From Polytrichum commune (taxonomy: Eukaryota; Streptophyta; Polytrichopsida; Polytrichales; Polytrichaceae), in contig OX485806.1 in assembly GCA_950295325.1 (NCBI GenBank), forward strand, positions 37,014,001 to 37,078,000: a stretch of 64,000 nucleotides of DNA, given 5' to 3'. The notes under the pieces were generated by a model, which was not told the origin of the DNA, made no database searches, and was given only the letters and a program-made list of their open reading frames with translations. Each line of letters opens with the position of its first letter. Positions within the stretch are counted from its first letter, which is position 1. Below, piece by piece: positions 1-10,315 of the stretch. A program made the translations under genes and the position numbers.

Positions 1-81
1 CACTAAACGGATGTACGAAGTTGGACATTTGCCAAACACCCAAGAAAATTGGAGAGACTTTCAACACATCGTTGTGATTTC

Positions 82-1605
82 TTACAAACTTGTGACAACT
101 ACGGGCAACTTGAAGAGACCATCCGTGGCCTTTATTTTGCGTGCATAACAAGGGCATGCGGTCTTGGCGTGGTCCATTTTATCATGGATGATTGTAAGAA
201 CCTCTGTCGGCCTCATTATAGATAGTGCACGGTTCTTATAGTAATCTTGGCGGTGTGCCTCTTGATTGTTCACATGCTCAATATATTATTTTTGGTGTCT
301 AGTATGGGATTCAGTACCAATGGGGTGGGCGTCTCGAAGACCTTTGTATTTCTCACACGCCGTACACCTAGCGGACTTGTCCCCAGGTCTCTTCAAAATG
401 TATTCAACAAACTGTTGGTTTTTAATCACACTCAACTTGGACAAAGAAATGGGCCCACATCCCGCTCTGCGACCTACTTCGTTGATGTCCGTTAAGATGT
501 TCTTCCATTTTGTGCCCGTGGGCAACACCATTTGAACAACTTTCTCCCCTGTTGACAATGTCCTCGTCTTGTGGGGCATTGCATTGGCCAATGGCACTAT
601 GATGGTGAAGAGTGTTGCTGAGGCTTGTAGTGTAGCCTCCCTAGGTTTCTTTGTGCCCGAGTTGCCATGAAATCGAGAGCAGCAACCCAACGATGAATAC
701 CTCCTAAACCTATAAAAGTCAGCCTTGGAGACAACATGGATGATATACCATGCCGTACAACACATTTCGACATTTTTAAGGGTCACCACCTTATGACCAT
801 GGGTATCAATGTGCAAATTTCTGTGGACCTCGAGTTTCTTTGTGGATCTCATACGAAAATCCGCAAGCCACATCTCTTCACGAAGTGACCTAATTTTTTC
901 ACATGGGAAGAATTGGCAACATTTTCTCGCGTAACAGTCCTTGGCGGACACGAGACGGATAGAATCGTCTCCCAATATGCAATCCCGTCGTCGCTCCTTA
1001 TCACCGCGAGGCACGCGGTTAGAAGCATATCTGCGGAGGCCTTTGCGAGGAGGTAATTTGGCCAACAAAGCTGATTTCGCTTGTTTGTGCCGCCGCCCAT
1101 GATCTCACAAGCTTACTTCTTCATGGAGAACGCGACGAAGGGACCATCGACGTAAGGAAAATCTCTACGTCACCGGAACCTCGAGTAGAAGCAAAGAATT
1201 CAAGATGCACATACCAACATCATCGGCACCGAGGGGGTTGGCATCCACACATTCACGGGGATCGGAGTTTCTACATATGCCATTTGCCACCGGGACACCA
1301 AGCTCGTTAAGTAGAACGACATTAAGGCCCACCCATTCCTCTCTTCCAAAACCCACACACAATGGAATGTCATCGTTGTCATCACCGGAATGTAGACATT
1401 GTTCGTGCCCTTCAAAAGAATCATGGAAAGATGCATCCACATGCACCCCCAGCACATTTGTCATGTCAGTACCGTCCGCCAACGTGAACGTTAGTTCGCA
1501 TTCACTATCGGAGGACGATGCACTAATCCACAACTCCAATGAAATATATCCCACATGCATCGCCATTGTTCCTAAACAAACAACCATGGCATGAACAACA
1601 ACCAT
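82..1605 (-). pseudogene. Decayed multicopy ORF with KMDH motif, probably mobile-element derived
   Basis: Read on the minus strand, two blocks look protein-like. Block one (1605-1165, about 146 aa) is acidic and ends at a stop next to a possible GT donor. Block two (about 1090-82) is basic and Cys-rich, running from LPPRKGLRRYAS through CTACEKYKGLRDAHP to IIHDKMDHAKTACPC. Block two carries an in-frame TAA at 286-288 and another at 82-84, beyond which homologous-looking residues continue with more stops, so the copy is not functional as a single ORF. The IIHDKMDH stretch resembles conserved cores of repetitive transposase-like proteins of lower plants. The Asp could be catalytic, but I cannot name the family. 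There are no terminal inverted repeats I can assign. The palindrome cluster at 1706-2599 lies directly upstream of its 5' end, as another does for the plus-strand gene at 6392. Confidence 0.5.
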
Positions 1606-1705
1606 CCCAATGTTTTAAAGAACGCACAAATTATTTGTCAAAATATATGGCCCAGAAATCACAAACAACTCTTGGGGCATCCATGGGAAGGCCTCACACA
1701 CAAAG

Positions 1706-2599
1706 ACGAACGCACGTTCGAAAACAATACGAAGACATGGAAAAACTGCATGGGATTCCCATGGCAATTGACACCGGCATCAAGTTATATATCATTCGTG
1801 AAGGGTGTCGATATGATTTGTTGTCCAACCATGGCAACATGTTTGCGGCGGTTATGTATATGAACGACTGTTCGTAAGTTTTTGGAAAAACAGTAGATGT
1901 AAAAAACACTTTGACACGTCGCCATTGTGATAACTCAGGATGTACGTTTTCTGAAGACATGCCACCCTCTGTCGGGGAAATGATAGGGTGTACCACATCG
2001 CGTCGTACCCTAGTAAATAATGGGACGGCATATTTACGAACGACCGTTCGTATCTCTCTGTCATACTTTGGTTATATGCATGAAGGTGTCTGTAAGTCTA
2101 GTGTTGGATGCGATGGACATACTCCCAGGTGGTATTTACGAACGAACGTTCGTGAATTGGGAGAATCTAATTTTATACGGTTCATCTGGACGTGTGGGAA
2201 ATACGAGACGTATGCCTAGACGTCAATGAATGATGTTGCTGCATGTCTGGACATAAATCTCAGGTCGTCCTTACGAACGCACGTTCGCAAGTTGTGGTGA
2301 ATCCTATATGCATTTGGAGAAAACGGGCACGAGGGAGAATTACAGACCCACATCTCTATGATCCTGGATGTCATATTTACGAACGCACGTTCGTATATCA
2401 CCGACATGTTCTCATTGCATATAACTATTTATATGCACAGTTCATATGACGACCCATATCTGTATATATATATATATCTCAGTCTCTGAACGCAGAGTGT
2501 GCTCATATATGGTACTAACGAACGCACGTTCGTGAACTACACATCATTTCTCTGACCCATTTATTTGCCATAACGTATGTTTTACGAACGCACGTTCGT
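1706..2599. repeat. Palindrome cluster A, eight copies of ACGAACGNNCGTTCGT
   Basis: Copies lie at 1706-1721, 1860-1875, 2036-2051, 2138-2153, 2273-2288, 2379-2394, 2518-2533 and 2584-2599. Five have both 7-bp arms perfect. Central dinucleotides are CA, AC, AC, AA, CA, CA, CA and CA. Flanks share little beyond a few T before and A after, which extends the symmetry. DNA between copies is unrelated and spaced 66-176 bp, so this is not a tandem repeat of a longer unit. The cluster lies just upstream of the minus-strand pseudogene start. Confidence 0.9.
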
Positions 2600-3112
2600 A
2601 AACCTCCGGTATTTACGGCGGTATATACGGAGTCTACAGTTTGTCATGTACCTAGGAGGTGTGGGGTTGGCGGACAGGACAATGGCTTCCGCGCGCTCCG
2701 TCGGGTCTGGAACGTACACAACGTCTGCCGCTGAAAAGAACTTTGCTGTGGGGGGAAGAGCTTTAAGTACTTCTCTACGGGGGTTCAAAATCCCTTGGAT
2801 GCTCTTTAAAAAGCGGATTCCCGCTGCCTACTTTGACCTACCAATATGATATTTCATGCATGCGCGATTATATAAATAACATTATGTAAGGAACATGTAT
2901 TGCATGCACGCAACATGATATTGAAAATATGTAAATCGGTCGCATACCTTAGGTGTCACCAAGGTGTCATGAATATAAATATATATATAATAGATACATA
3001 ATGTCAAAATATGATGCTGGTTAATACATAATATTAAATGATTTGCGACCAAGGTGTGAAGTCCAAGTTAATTGACAATGGAGACCTAATATATGTTATG
3101 AATGTATGTGAT

Positions 3113-3148
<36 letters not shown>

Positions 3149-3166
3149 CACTCACACACATACACA
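3113..3166. repeat. TG/TA/CA compound microsatellite
   Basis: An uninterrupted run of about 13 TA dinucleotides is flanked by TG repeats on the left and CA repeats on the right. The whole tract can therefore form a near-perfect hairpin. Confidence 0.85.
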
Positions 3167-3863
3167 ATAAGGTAAACTCGAGTAAAAACATGTTGTGGAG
3201 GCCCCTAAAATTATAGGGATGATCATATGATTCACATCGAAACATGCCCGTAATATGCTCACCAAGCGCGTGAAAACCATTAAAAAGTTGGGTTAATCCA
3301 CAATGAACTAATCATATCTAGATGTAAGTTAGGGCTTGATTCAAATGTAGCCATATGTGTCAAAATAATGCATTAAAATGGCATGTGTGGAAATGTTTAA
3401 TTAATTTGGAATGGTGAATTTGATAGAGTAATCATAAGAAATGAAACCATACTTACGACAAGTCACACTTACAATTATGTGTTTTACATCCTACGAGAAG
3501 TATGTGCATGCTCATAGCTGAAAGTGTTGATTTAAACTAAAGTCTTAAGACATGCATGTTATAATCATGAGATTAAGTTTGGATTGTGTGATCAAATAGC
3601 ACTCAACACTATTAAGGGGAGAGATGGAGCATTTCAACACTCACTTTTCACCCGAACCAAAGCTTTATCCGAACTCTATTAATTTTGAATCTCAAAATGT
3701 CAATTATTGGCATGATTCTCAATTATTATAGTTATTGGGAACCGAATAAAGCAATTTCCAATCCAACCAACATCGATAGACCACTTTGACATGCCCATAG
3801 ACCACAACATGGACACATATATTAAGAAAGGTTGGTAAGAAGAAAAAAAATGTAGGAATGCAA

Positions 3864-3896
3864 GGTTTAGGGTTTAGGGTTAGGGTTTAGGGTTTG
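3864..3896 (+). repeat. Interstitial telomere-like tract
   Basis: Four TTTAGGG/TTAGGG-type units in a row, the canonical plant telomere heptamer, followed about 25 and 60 bp later by degenerate single units (TTAGGG, TTTAGGG). It is too short to be a chromosome end. Confidence 0.8.
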
Positions 3897-4055
3897 TGAT
3901 GGCTGTGTATGTGGTTATAGGGCTTAGGGTTTGTGATAGTTGTGTATGTGGTTTTAGGGTTTGTGGTGTGGTTGTTAATACGTTACATTACACACACAAA
4001 CAATATTGACTCCTAAAAACCTTGTATCGCACTAACTAAACTTATGAAACTGACA

Positions 4056-4570
4056 GTTGATGGTAGCCGTTATCCACAATCTCAAATTGGTCCTTTATGA
4101 ATGTAATATTTATTTGAGAAACCATGGTTCAAATTGAAAGAAATCTCGTTTCTGAAAACTGTATAATTGAAAACGTCGTATAGACATCCTTAGGGGTGGA
4201 TTCTTCATTGAAAACCTATGATGTACATTTGATGCTAGCGAAATAATGACCAATATGGCTCATTGGTTAAATGCAATTACATCATTGTTAAAAATTAAAG
4301 TTCAATGCACTATACGATTGTTAGTTCAATTTGACACCTAATTAAATTAATTGACGTCCTATTGGAAATTAAATTAATTGACGTCCTCCACCTCTTGCAA
4401 GAAAACGAATAGCCCCTCTCAACAATGTCAAATTGGGTCCTTTATGTACTATGTAATATATATTTGAAGAACCATGGTTCAACTTGAAAGTTATCTCGTT
4501 CATGAAAACTCTATACTTCAGAACACCATATACACATCCTTGGGAGTGGATTCTTCATCGAAAACCCACT
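4056..4570 (+). repeat. Local direct duplication of about 150 bp
   Basis: The stretch near 4056-4205 recurs near 4420-4570. Both share 'tcaaattgg..tcctttatg', an ACCATGGTTCAA core, a run ending in TCTCGTT, and 'ggattcttcat.gaaaac' at the end. Divergence is considerable. Confidence 0.6.
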
Positions 4571-4869
4571 AAATGACATACATTGTGCAATACTCATTAA
4601 CTTAAAGTTCTTTTTGAAAATATGTTTACAAGGAATACAAATGTAAAGGTACTAATGGGATACGGCACACAAAATTCATGTCTTCATATTAAGCTCTTGA
4701 AGTTATTGTGATTAATGCTTCCATCCCATATTATACATATACATATGCTTTGTATTGCCTTCATTACTTCTACATCCATCTCCCTTCGCATTTTCCCCCC
4801 TCCCCCGATGTCCCCATCCTATCTCCTCCCATTTCCCCCATCACCCATCTCCACCCATCCCCGCACCCC

Positions 4870-5040
4870 TCCACATGCCACGTGGAACGACGCCAATGGA
4901 CCGTCGCCATTGGAACGACGCCACGTGGCAGCCATGGGGAAACCCTAGCGGCGGCGGCTACCACCCCGCGCCCCTTCTCTCTCCTCCTCATTGTCATTTG
5001 GAACCGAGAGAGGAGGAGCGGAGAGCTTAGCGTATTCGGA
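4870..5040 (+). promoter_or_regulatory. Candidate promoter/5' leader with two G-boxes and a telo-box
   Basis: Two CACGTG G-boxes (4879-4884 and 4922-4927) symmetrically flank an inverted CCAATGG/CCATTGG pair. A telo-box AAACCCTA lies at 4940-4947, followed by a GCGGCGG run and a CT-rich tract. These are common plant promoter or 5'-UTR signatures, and this GC island stands out from AT-rich surroundings. It lies 1.5 kb upstream of the ATG at 6392, which directly follows a splice acceptor, so it could start that transcript through a 5'-UTR intron. This is inference; no transcript evidence is available. Confidence 0.4.
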
Positions 5041-5672
5041 GCAAAGCTCTTGCAGATTTTAGAGCCTTCTTCCTTTTTGCATCAAGTTGTGTTTGAGAGT
5101 TGCATATTTTGCTTTAGAATTGACTGCTTGTGAGTAGAGAGCTTGAGGGTTGTAAGAATGTTAGTAGAGCTGAAGAGTTGCAATATTGGGGTTTGAAAGC
5201 TTGAAGCTTGAAGCTTGTAGCTGTACTAGAATAGGTGATAGGGTTTGTACATAAAGAGTGAGGGCTTGAAACTGTGATAAAGGAGTGAGTGGTGCAAGGG
5301 CGCATCTCAACAACCAACATTGTAGATTTGTGTGTAGTTTTGTGTTTTTTCAACAAGCCAGGAACAGTTTGGGTTTAGAACACTTCAATGTGAGTCGATC
5401 AATCCTTCTAAACTCACAACCCACATCCTGAATTGGTTCATTGTTGATTTCCATTTTTTTTGTTTGTATTATGAGCTTTGGCAGGTTTTGCATGCATTTT
5501 GAGCTTTGATATTCATTTTGAAGTTCAATTGTGTTCTGATTTACATTTTTTTCTTCAATTCAATCATTCTGGCGATGGGAAGAAGTATAGTCCACCGAAT
5601 ACGTATTCGTATATATACGAATATGTATATGTACGGACACTATGGGAAAAAATATCCAAATTAGCCACATTT

Positions 5673-6357
5673 ACGAACGATCGTTCGTAAATGCGAATAC
5701 ATAGTCTGGCAGCCAATTTTACGAACGCTTGTTCGTAAATACCCGCACCCAAAGCACTAGCCAAGCAATTTACGAACGATCGTTCATAAATGCCCTAAAC
5801 CCAAAGCTCAAATCCAGAACATAACGAACGCGCGTTCGTAAAATAAGCTGGAAAAACCAACATATACACCACCGTATCGTCATAATTAAAAATTAAAAAT
5901 TAAAACCAAATACCCAATCACATTGAAATATATTCAAACCAAATACACAATTACATAGAATATATTGAAATACGAATACCTACTTACGAACGCGCGTTCG
6001 TAAAAGAGTGCAATCTTCATTTAACCGACCAAAACATATTTATTTACGAACGATCATTCGTAATATATGATGAAAAGGTGCTGAATCAAATAGATGAATG
6101 ACTTATTTTATGCAACCAAACCCAACATGCAGATAGTAGTGTCGGGCCTGGTGTGTATCACTCACTCACGAACGTTCGTACTTACTATTATAAACATTTA
6201 TTTTATGGTGAAGATGGTATGAAATGTGAAAAACAACCCAGAAAACCACCTCCTTTACGAACGATCGTTCGTAAATATAATAAAAATATATTGCAACAAA
6301 TACATTCATAATGAGTAGTATCTTGGATTTGCATGTCATTTACAAACGCTCGTTCGT
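5673..6357. repeat. Palindrome cluster B, nine copies upstream of the plus-strand gene
   Basis: Copies lie at 5673-5688, 5721-5736, 5772-5787, 5824-5839, 5986-6001, 6046-6061, 6168-6179 (a 12-bp contracted form, ACGAACGTTCGT), 6257-6272 and 6342-6357. The first four are spaced 48, 51 and 52 bp. Central dinucleotides are AT, CT, AT, CG, CG, AT, none, AT and CT. Most variant bases are CpG-to-TpG or CpG-to-CpA changes. The last copy ends 34 bp before the acceptor AG at 6390-6391, so the cluster probably sits within a 5' intron. Confidence 0.9.
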
Positions 6358-6391
6358 AAACTCAATACTAAATGTTTATATTTTGTTGCAG

Positions 6392-6841
6392 ATGGCAAGA
6401 TCAAGCAGAAGCGCGATTGAGATGTTCGCGGTGCAAGTCGATCGCCTCCCACAGTCGGTGTCCGACGATAACGGCAACGACAACTTTGTCCCCAAGGATG
6501 ACTTCATGGGGGAGTGGACGGCACTGCCAGAGAAGACCGCAGACGGCCTCTTCTGCATGTGATTCACCTACGAGCTGGAGACAAGACCGGACCAGCCAGA
6601 ACAGTGGGTTCAAATGAAGACGTGGGAGATAGAGTCCATAGAGGCCCAGGGGGAGTATGTAATTCTAGACATGAAGAACAAGAAGGATCATATCAACCTC
6701 TTGTTAGATTACCAAAAACATACCTTCTCCTATCAATACGCCCAAATGAACGTAGTCGAAGATGCCAAGCACTTCGACCTGGACGGCCTCTTCTCCAAAT
6801 ATGCGTTGAGCCCATACTGGACGGCAAGGAAATTGACCGCC
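6392..6841 (+). pseudogene. Exon 1, N-terminal part (150 codons, one stop)
   Basis: Begins MARSSRSAIEMF immediately after a splice acceptor (TTGTTGCAG, ending 6391), so an upstream non-coding exon is likely. A TGA at 6560-6562 interrupts an otherwise continuous frame that resumes with FTYELETRPDQPEQW and runs to KYALSPYWTARKLTA at the LTR junction. A single C-to-T change of CGA would explain the stop. I recognise no domain. The composition is acidic and soluble, with no signal peptide or membrane segment. Confidence 0.65.
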
Positions 6842-8317
6842 TGTGAGGCCAAACCCACCACCCTTAAGCGTCCTAGTCCGGGTGATGGTTTTGAGAATCA
6901 CATTCACTTCATAACATCATAATGTGAATTGCTATGTGGCTCTCATGCCCAAGGTACTCACTTTATCTTAACTCAACTTGTTACATTATTTTGAATCTCT
7001 TGGCGTGTGGTGGAATTTGATTTCTCAAGGGTCCAACCCGCGGCCTTGGCCACGCATGCTCTTAAAGAGATTCCCCTAGCACCCTTGATCTTTACTTCCC
7101 TTGTATTGCCCTTGCCAGGATCCTCCACATTCTCCATTCGTTGCACACGTGATCTTATTTTGACAAAAAAGAGTGCAAGTGTTAAAAAAAACACTTTTCT
7201 CAATAGTCAATATTTGAACACAATCACTGGTGACACCACACATGACACTGCCTAACCTAATGAATCTAACACTTATCTATAAACCAATCTAATCTAAGAT
7301 AGTCTAATGTGTCTATGATTATTTTGGTAATGCCACCCACTTAAACTATGCCTTGGCTAATGAAACGAGCTCCCGGCTGCGGTTGTCTAATGCAGTCAGC
7401 CTCAGCTAATTAAACCAGATTCTTGAGCCTTCGTCTAACCGGTCCCAGCTGCAGTCCAGCAGCAGAGTCTCCCAGTCTCGGGGCCTTCGTCTAACTGGTC
7501 CCAGCTGCAGTCCAGCAGCAAAGTCTCTACCCAGTCTCGAGGCCTTCGTCTAACCGGTCCCAGCAGCAGAGTCTCACAGTCCAGGGGCCTTCGTCTAACC
7601 GGTCCCAGCTGCAGTCCAGCAGCAGAGTCTCCCAGTCCTGGGGCTTTTACTCAATCTTTTCTCTTTGTGCCTTAATCAATAAACTAATCTATTCCTATAA
7701 TGAACTAATCCCACCCACTAATTCCACTAAAGGGCTACCTAATCCCCACACATTGTCTCAAGCTCTAAGAGCTCACTCTACTTGAGAAGTATTGAGAGAG
7801 AGAGCTTAACTAATTAACTTCACTAAAACTAATAACCCACACACGTGGCTCAAGCTCTTAAGAGCTTGCTCCCTTGAGAGCGCTTGATGGAGAGAGAGGT
7901 AAATGAGAGAAAAAACACCTTAAGTAGCAAAGAGGGAGAGAGGGAGAGAGAGGTGAGGATAGGGTGAGAGGATTAGCACCTCCAATCACAATCCCTTAAC
8001 CTTCTCCTCCAAAGTAGGGACTAATCCCCATCCACCAAGCTTCCTTCTTCCTAAACTAACAAGGTGGATCCAAAAGTGGGCATTTAACCCGCGGAGCTCA
8101 CCTTGCTTCACCTTACCCCCTACTCACATTATCAAGGCATATTCTTATTGAAATCAAACCTTGAAATAATCACACAACACCACCTAATGCCTAAAGTTAA
8201 ATCCACACCACACTTCACTCTTTTTATGTTTTGTGAATAATCATAACACATCAAAGTCAAACTAAAATTGGTTTCGAAGAGTTAATCACCACATGTGGGC
8301 ACCATTTTGGGCTCACA
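6842..8317 (+). mobile_element. Solo LTR (TGTGAG...CTCACA family) inserted in exon 1
   Basis: The insert starts TGTGAGGCC and ends GGGCTCACA, and is flanked on both sides by CCGCC (6837-6841 and 8318-8322), a perfect 5-bp target duplication. Removing it restores the host reading frame. Length 1,476 bp. It contains a GC-rich minisatellite (about 7440-7650; units around CCCAGCTGCAGTCCAGCAGC) and CT/GA-rich tracts. Two relatives in opposite orientation occur at 47326-49602 and 59722-61049, with matching ends. TG...CA-type ends, a 5-bp duplication and no internal coding region fit a solo LTR left by LTR-LTR recombination. No parent element is in the window. Confidence 0.85.
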
Positions 8318-8322
8318 CCGCC

Positions 8323-9168
8323 CTTGTATTGAACATCTTCAAATACAACAGTGTGGTCACTGAGGCCAACAAGAAGAAGAAGAGCCCCAGGAAACCATCC
8401 ACATCAGGGGCAGGAGGATCTAGAAGTGCACCTAGGCCTGTGCCTTCCACGAGTAGGGCGACGGAGGGCCCCAGCAGACACTCCACGCCATCGAAGAGGA
8501 CAAGGGACGAGATGGAGAAATCAGGAGTAACAGACACCACGGAGGTGAGCTCGCCTCCCGTAATGCCTACCCCCTTGAAAAAGGGCGAGAACCCTGACGC
8601 TATGAAGGCCACAAGGATCCTTCGAGACTTCAACAACTACTCGAAGGATTGCTGGCCCATGGGACGCCACTTCACATTCAACGTAGACTGCTTCAAGTGC
8701 GAGATGTCCCCCAACAAATGGGTGGTTCGGTCTCGCGAGAGCGGTGGTGTGAAGTGGCAGATCAACAATCTCATGAACAATGTCAAGTGGGATAGGCAGA
8801 CCGTTTGCGTCATGCCCAAGGGGCTGACATCCCGTCCGACGGAGAAGGACTGGCCACGGATCCAGAATGGAGAGTTCTGGATCATAGACGGACAACACAG
8901 CTTGGAGGCGTCCCAGATAATCCTCAAGGACGACAACTTCCAGCATGAGCTGAAGGAAGACTTGCGCTACTGGAAGGCGTTCTTGGTGTGGTCGGACGAT
9001 TGGGACAAGCTGCGGAAGATTTCCACCTTCCTCAACTCCGGCAACAAGATCAAGGCCTTCGAGGCGTCGTGGGCAGTCAACATAGTGGCTGCAAGGGACG
9101 TCTGGGTCGCCCACGGGTGCCCCCCTAAGGAAAGGGAGAACGCCAAGACGCCATCTCCACAATGGAAG
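8323..9168 (+). pseudogene. Exon 1, C-terminal part: DGQHS (ParB/sulfiredoxin-like) domain
   Basis: Resumes LVLNIFKYNSVVTEANKKKK, then a Lys/Ser/Pro-rich linker with likely nuclear-localisation character (KKKKSPRK, KRTRDEME), then a folded region from about 8590. GEFWIIDGQHSLEASQ at about 8869-8916 matches the signature of DGQHR/ParB-sulfiredoxin-fold proteins, with Ser in place of the usual Arg. RYWKAFLVWSDDWDKLRKISTFLN follows, a second block I associate with the same plant family. The exon ends QWK before GTGAGC at 9169. Apparent starts inside the LTR end (MWAPFWAH) are artefacts of the insertion. The biochemical role of plant DGQHS proteins is unknown to me. Confidence 0.6.
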
Positions 9169-9289
9169 GTGAGCTTACGAACGAACGTTCGTAAATCTCT
9201 TTGACATTCAAATTTTCAAGTTCTTTGACATTCAAATTTACGAACGTGCGTTCATATTTTGTGCGTTACTGATGCCTTTCTTACTGCAG
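9169..9289 (+). other. Intron 1 (121 bp) with two palindromes
   Basis: GTGAGC...CTGCAG boundaries, phase 0. Palindromes at 9177-9192 (8 nt after the donor GT begins) and 9240-9255 (34 nt before the intron end). A 15-bp direct repeat (TTTGACATTCAAATT) lies between them. Confidence 0.8.
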
Positions 9290-10174
9290 GCATTCTGCGA
9301 CGCGATGGTGGACAAGTTCTCCTCCATCGACATGAAGTCTACAACAACCAAGTCTGTCCTGGAGCTCAAGGGTGAGCTCCGCCTCATCTGTTGCAACAGG
9401 GACACTTGGGAGTTGTGGACACAATTTTTTGATGCGCACATCTCGGGCGATCTGGTCAACCCCGACACCGAGGAGAAATACAACGCGGAGAAGACCGGGG
9501 AGGCCCCTCCACTATTGAGGGAGTTCTTTAGGTCCCTTCAAGGGTTAACAGAGTCCAAGTTGCAAAGGTGCGCGGTGCATCTTCTTGGGAACACAGTGGG
9601 AAGAACCATCCCATACCCCAAGATATTTTTGAAGAGGCCAAGACACAAGCCCGGGCCTCCCCGTTCGAGGCAGGGGAGAAAGGACATGCCCTTCTACAAC
9701 CCCTTCATGGCCAAGTTCAAGGAGCACAAGTCGCCGGACATGAGGGAGCCTCACGTTTGGCTGTGGATAGTGGAGCAGGAGAAGTTGTCTGTCGTCACCG
9801 ACCTGTACGAGAAGACGATCAAATTCGAGTACAACATCTTCCACAACACATACGTGCCCGCCAAGACGGAAGGGATCGTGGCCATCAACGAGGCCAGGGG
9901 AAACAAGCATGTGGGGGCGGTCATCCTCGTTTTCTTAACGTACAACGCGCTTCGGAATGGGCGAGCACCTGTCAAGGCGAATAGTACTTTCAAGAAGATC
10001 TACAGCATCCCACATCCCCCTCCCAAGGATCTGTTTCAGGAGACGTTGTACACCGTCTTCCCGGCGCTGGAACTCAGGTTGGAGTTCTACGTCTCCGTTT
10101 TGCAGAGCGTGGCAATAAGCGGAGAGACCGTGTACAACGTTTGTGGAGGCAGCAAGTTCATGTACGCTGCGATG
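9290..10174 (+). pseudogene. Exon 2: intact 295-codon frame, unknown domain
   Basis: Opens AFCDAMVDKFSSID and stays open to GGSKFMYAAM at the donor GTAAGC. Conserved-looking blocks include LICCNRDTWELWTQFFD, MPFYNPFMAKFKEHKSPDMR, PHVWLWIVEQEK and a C-terminal helix-rich part. I recognise no catalytic motif. It follows the DGQHS region directly in plant proteins of this kind, so it may be the second half of that fold. High GC and strong third-position G/C bias contrast with the AT-rich surroundings. Confidence 0.65.
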
Positions 10175-10315
10175 GTAAGCTCTCCAACTAATATTTACGA
10201 ACGCTCGTTCGTAAAGTTCACCTCAACTTGTGTTGGTTTTTGATTACATTGTTTCTCGTCGTTGATTTTTACGAACGTACGTTCGTATATTCTAACGTAT
10301 TTGCTTGGATCTCAG
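10175..10315 (+). other. Intron 2 (141 bp) with two palindromes
   Basis: GTAAGC...CTCAG boundaries, phase 0. Palindromes at 10197-10212 (arms perfect, centre CT) and 10271-10286 (arms perfect, centre TA). The second ends 29 nt before the intron end. Confidence 0.8.

Larger units (their letters stand above)
2600..4869. other. Intergenic, no gene seen
   Basis: AT-rich DNA. Open frames here are short and have no protein-like composition. It holds a TA/CA microsatellite, a short telomere-like tract, a local duplication and a pyrimidine-rich stretch (about 4770-4870). Confidence 0.6.

Noticed and set aside
1706..2599. CRISPR-like array of short repeats
   Set aside because: Spacing is irregular (66-176 bp), the repeat is a short palindrome, copies also occur in introns and exons, and the genome is a plant.
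4708..5133. 141-codon frame in the CT-rich region
   Set aside because: Low-complexity Pro/Ser/His composition from pyrimidine tracts; no homology I recognise.
5591..5635. CGTATATATACG palindrome as another family member
   Set aside because: It lacks the ACGAACG/CGTTCGT arms and is an AT-rich simple palindrome.
8293..8322. MWAPFWAH as the start of the DGQHS protein
   Set aside because: These codons come from the inserted LTR end. The same words appear in the other LTR copy at about 59725-59750.
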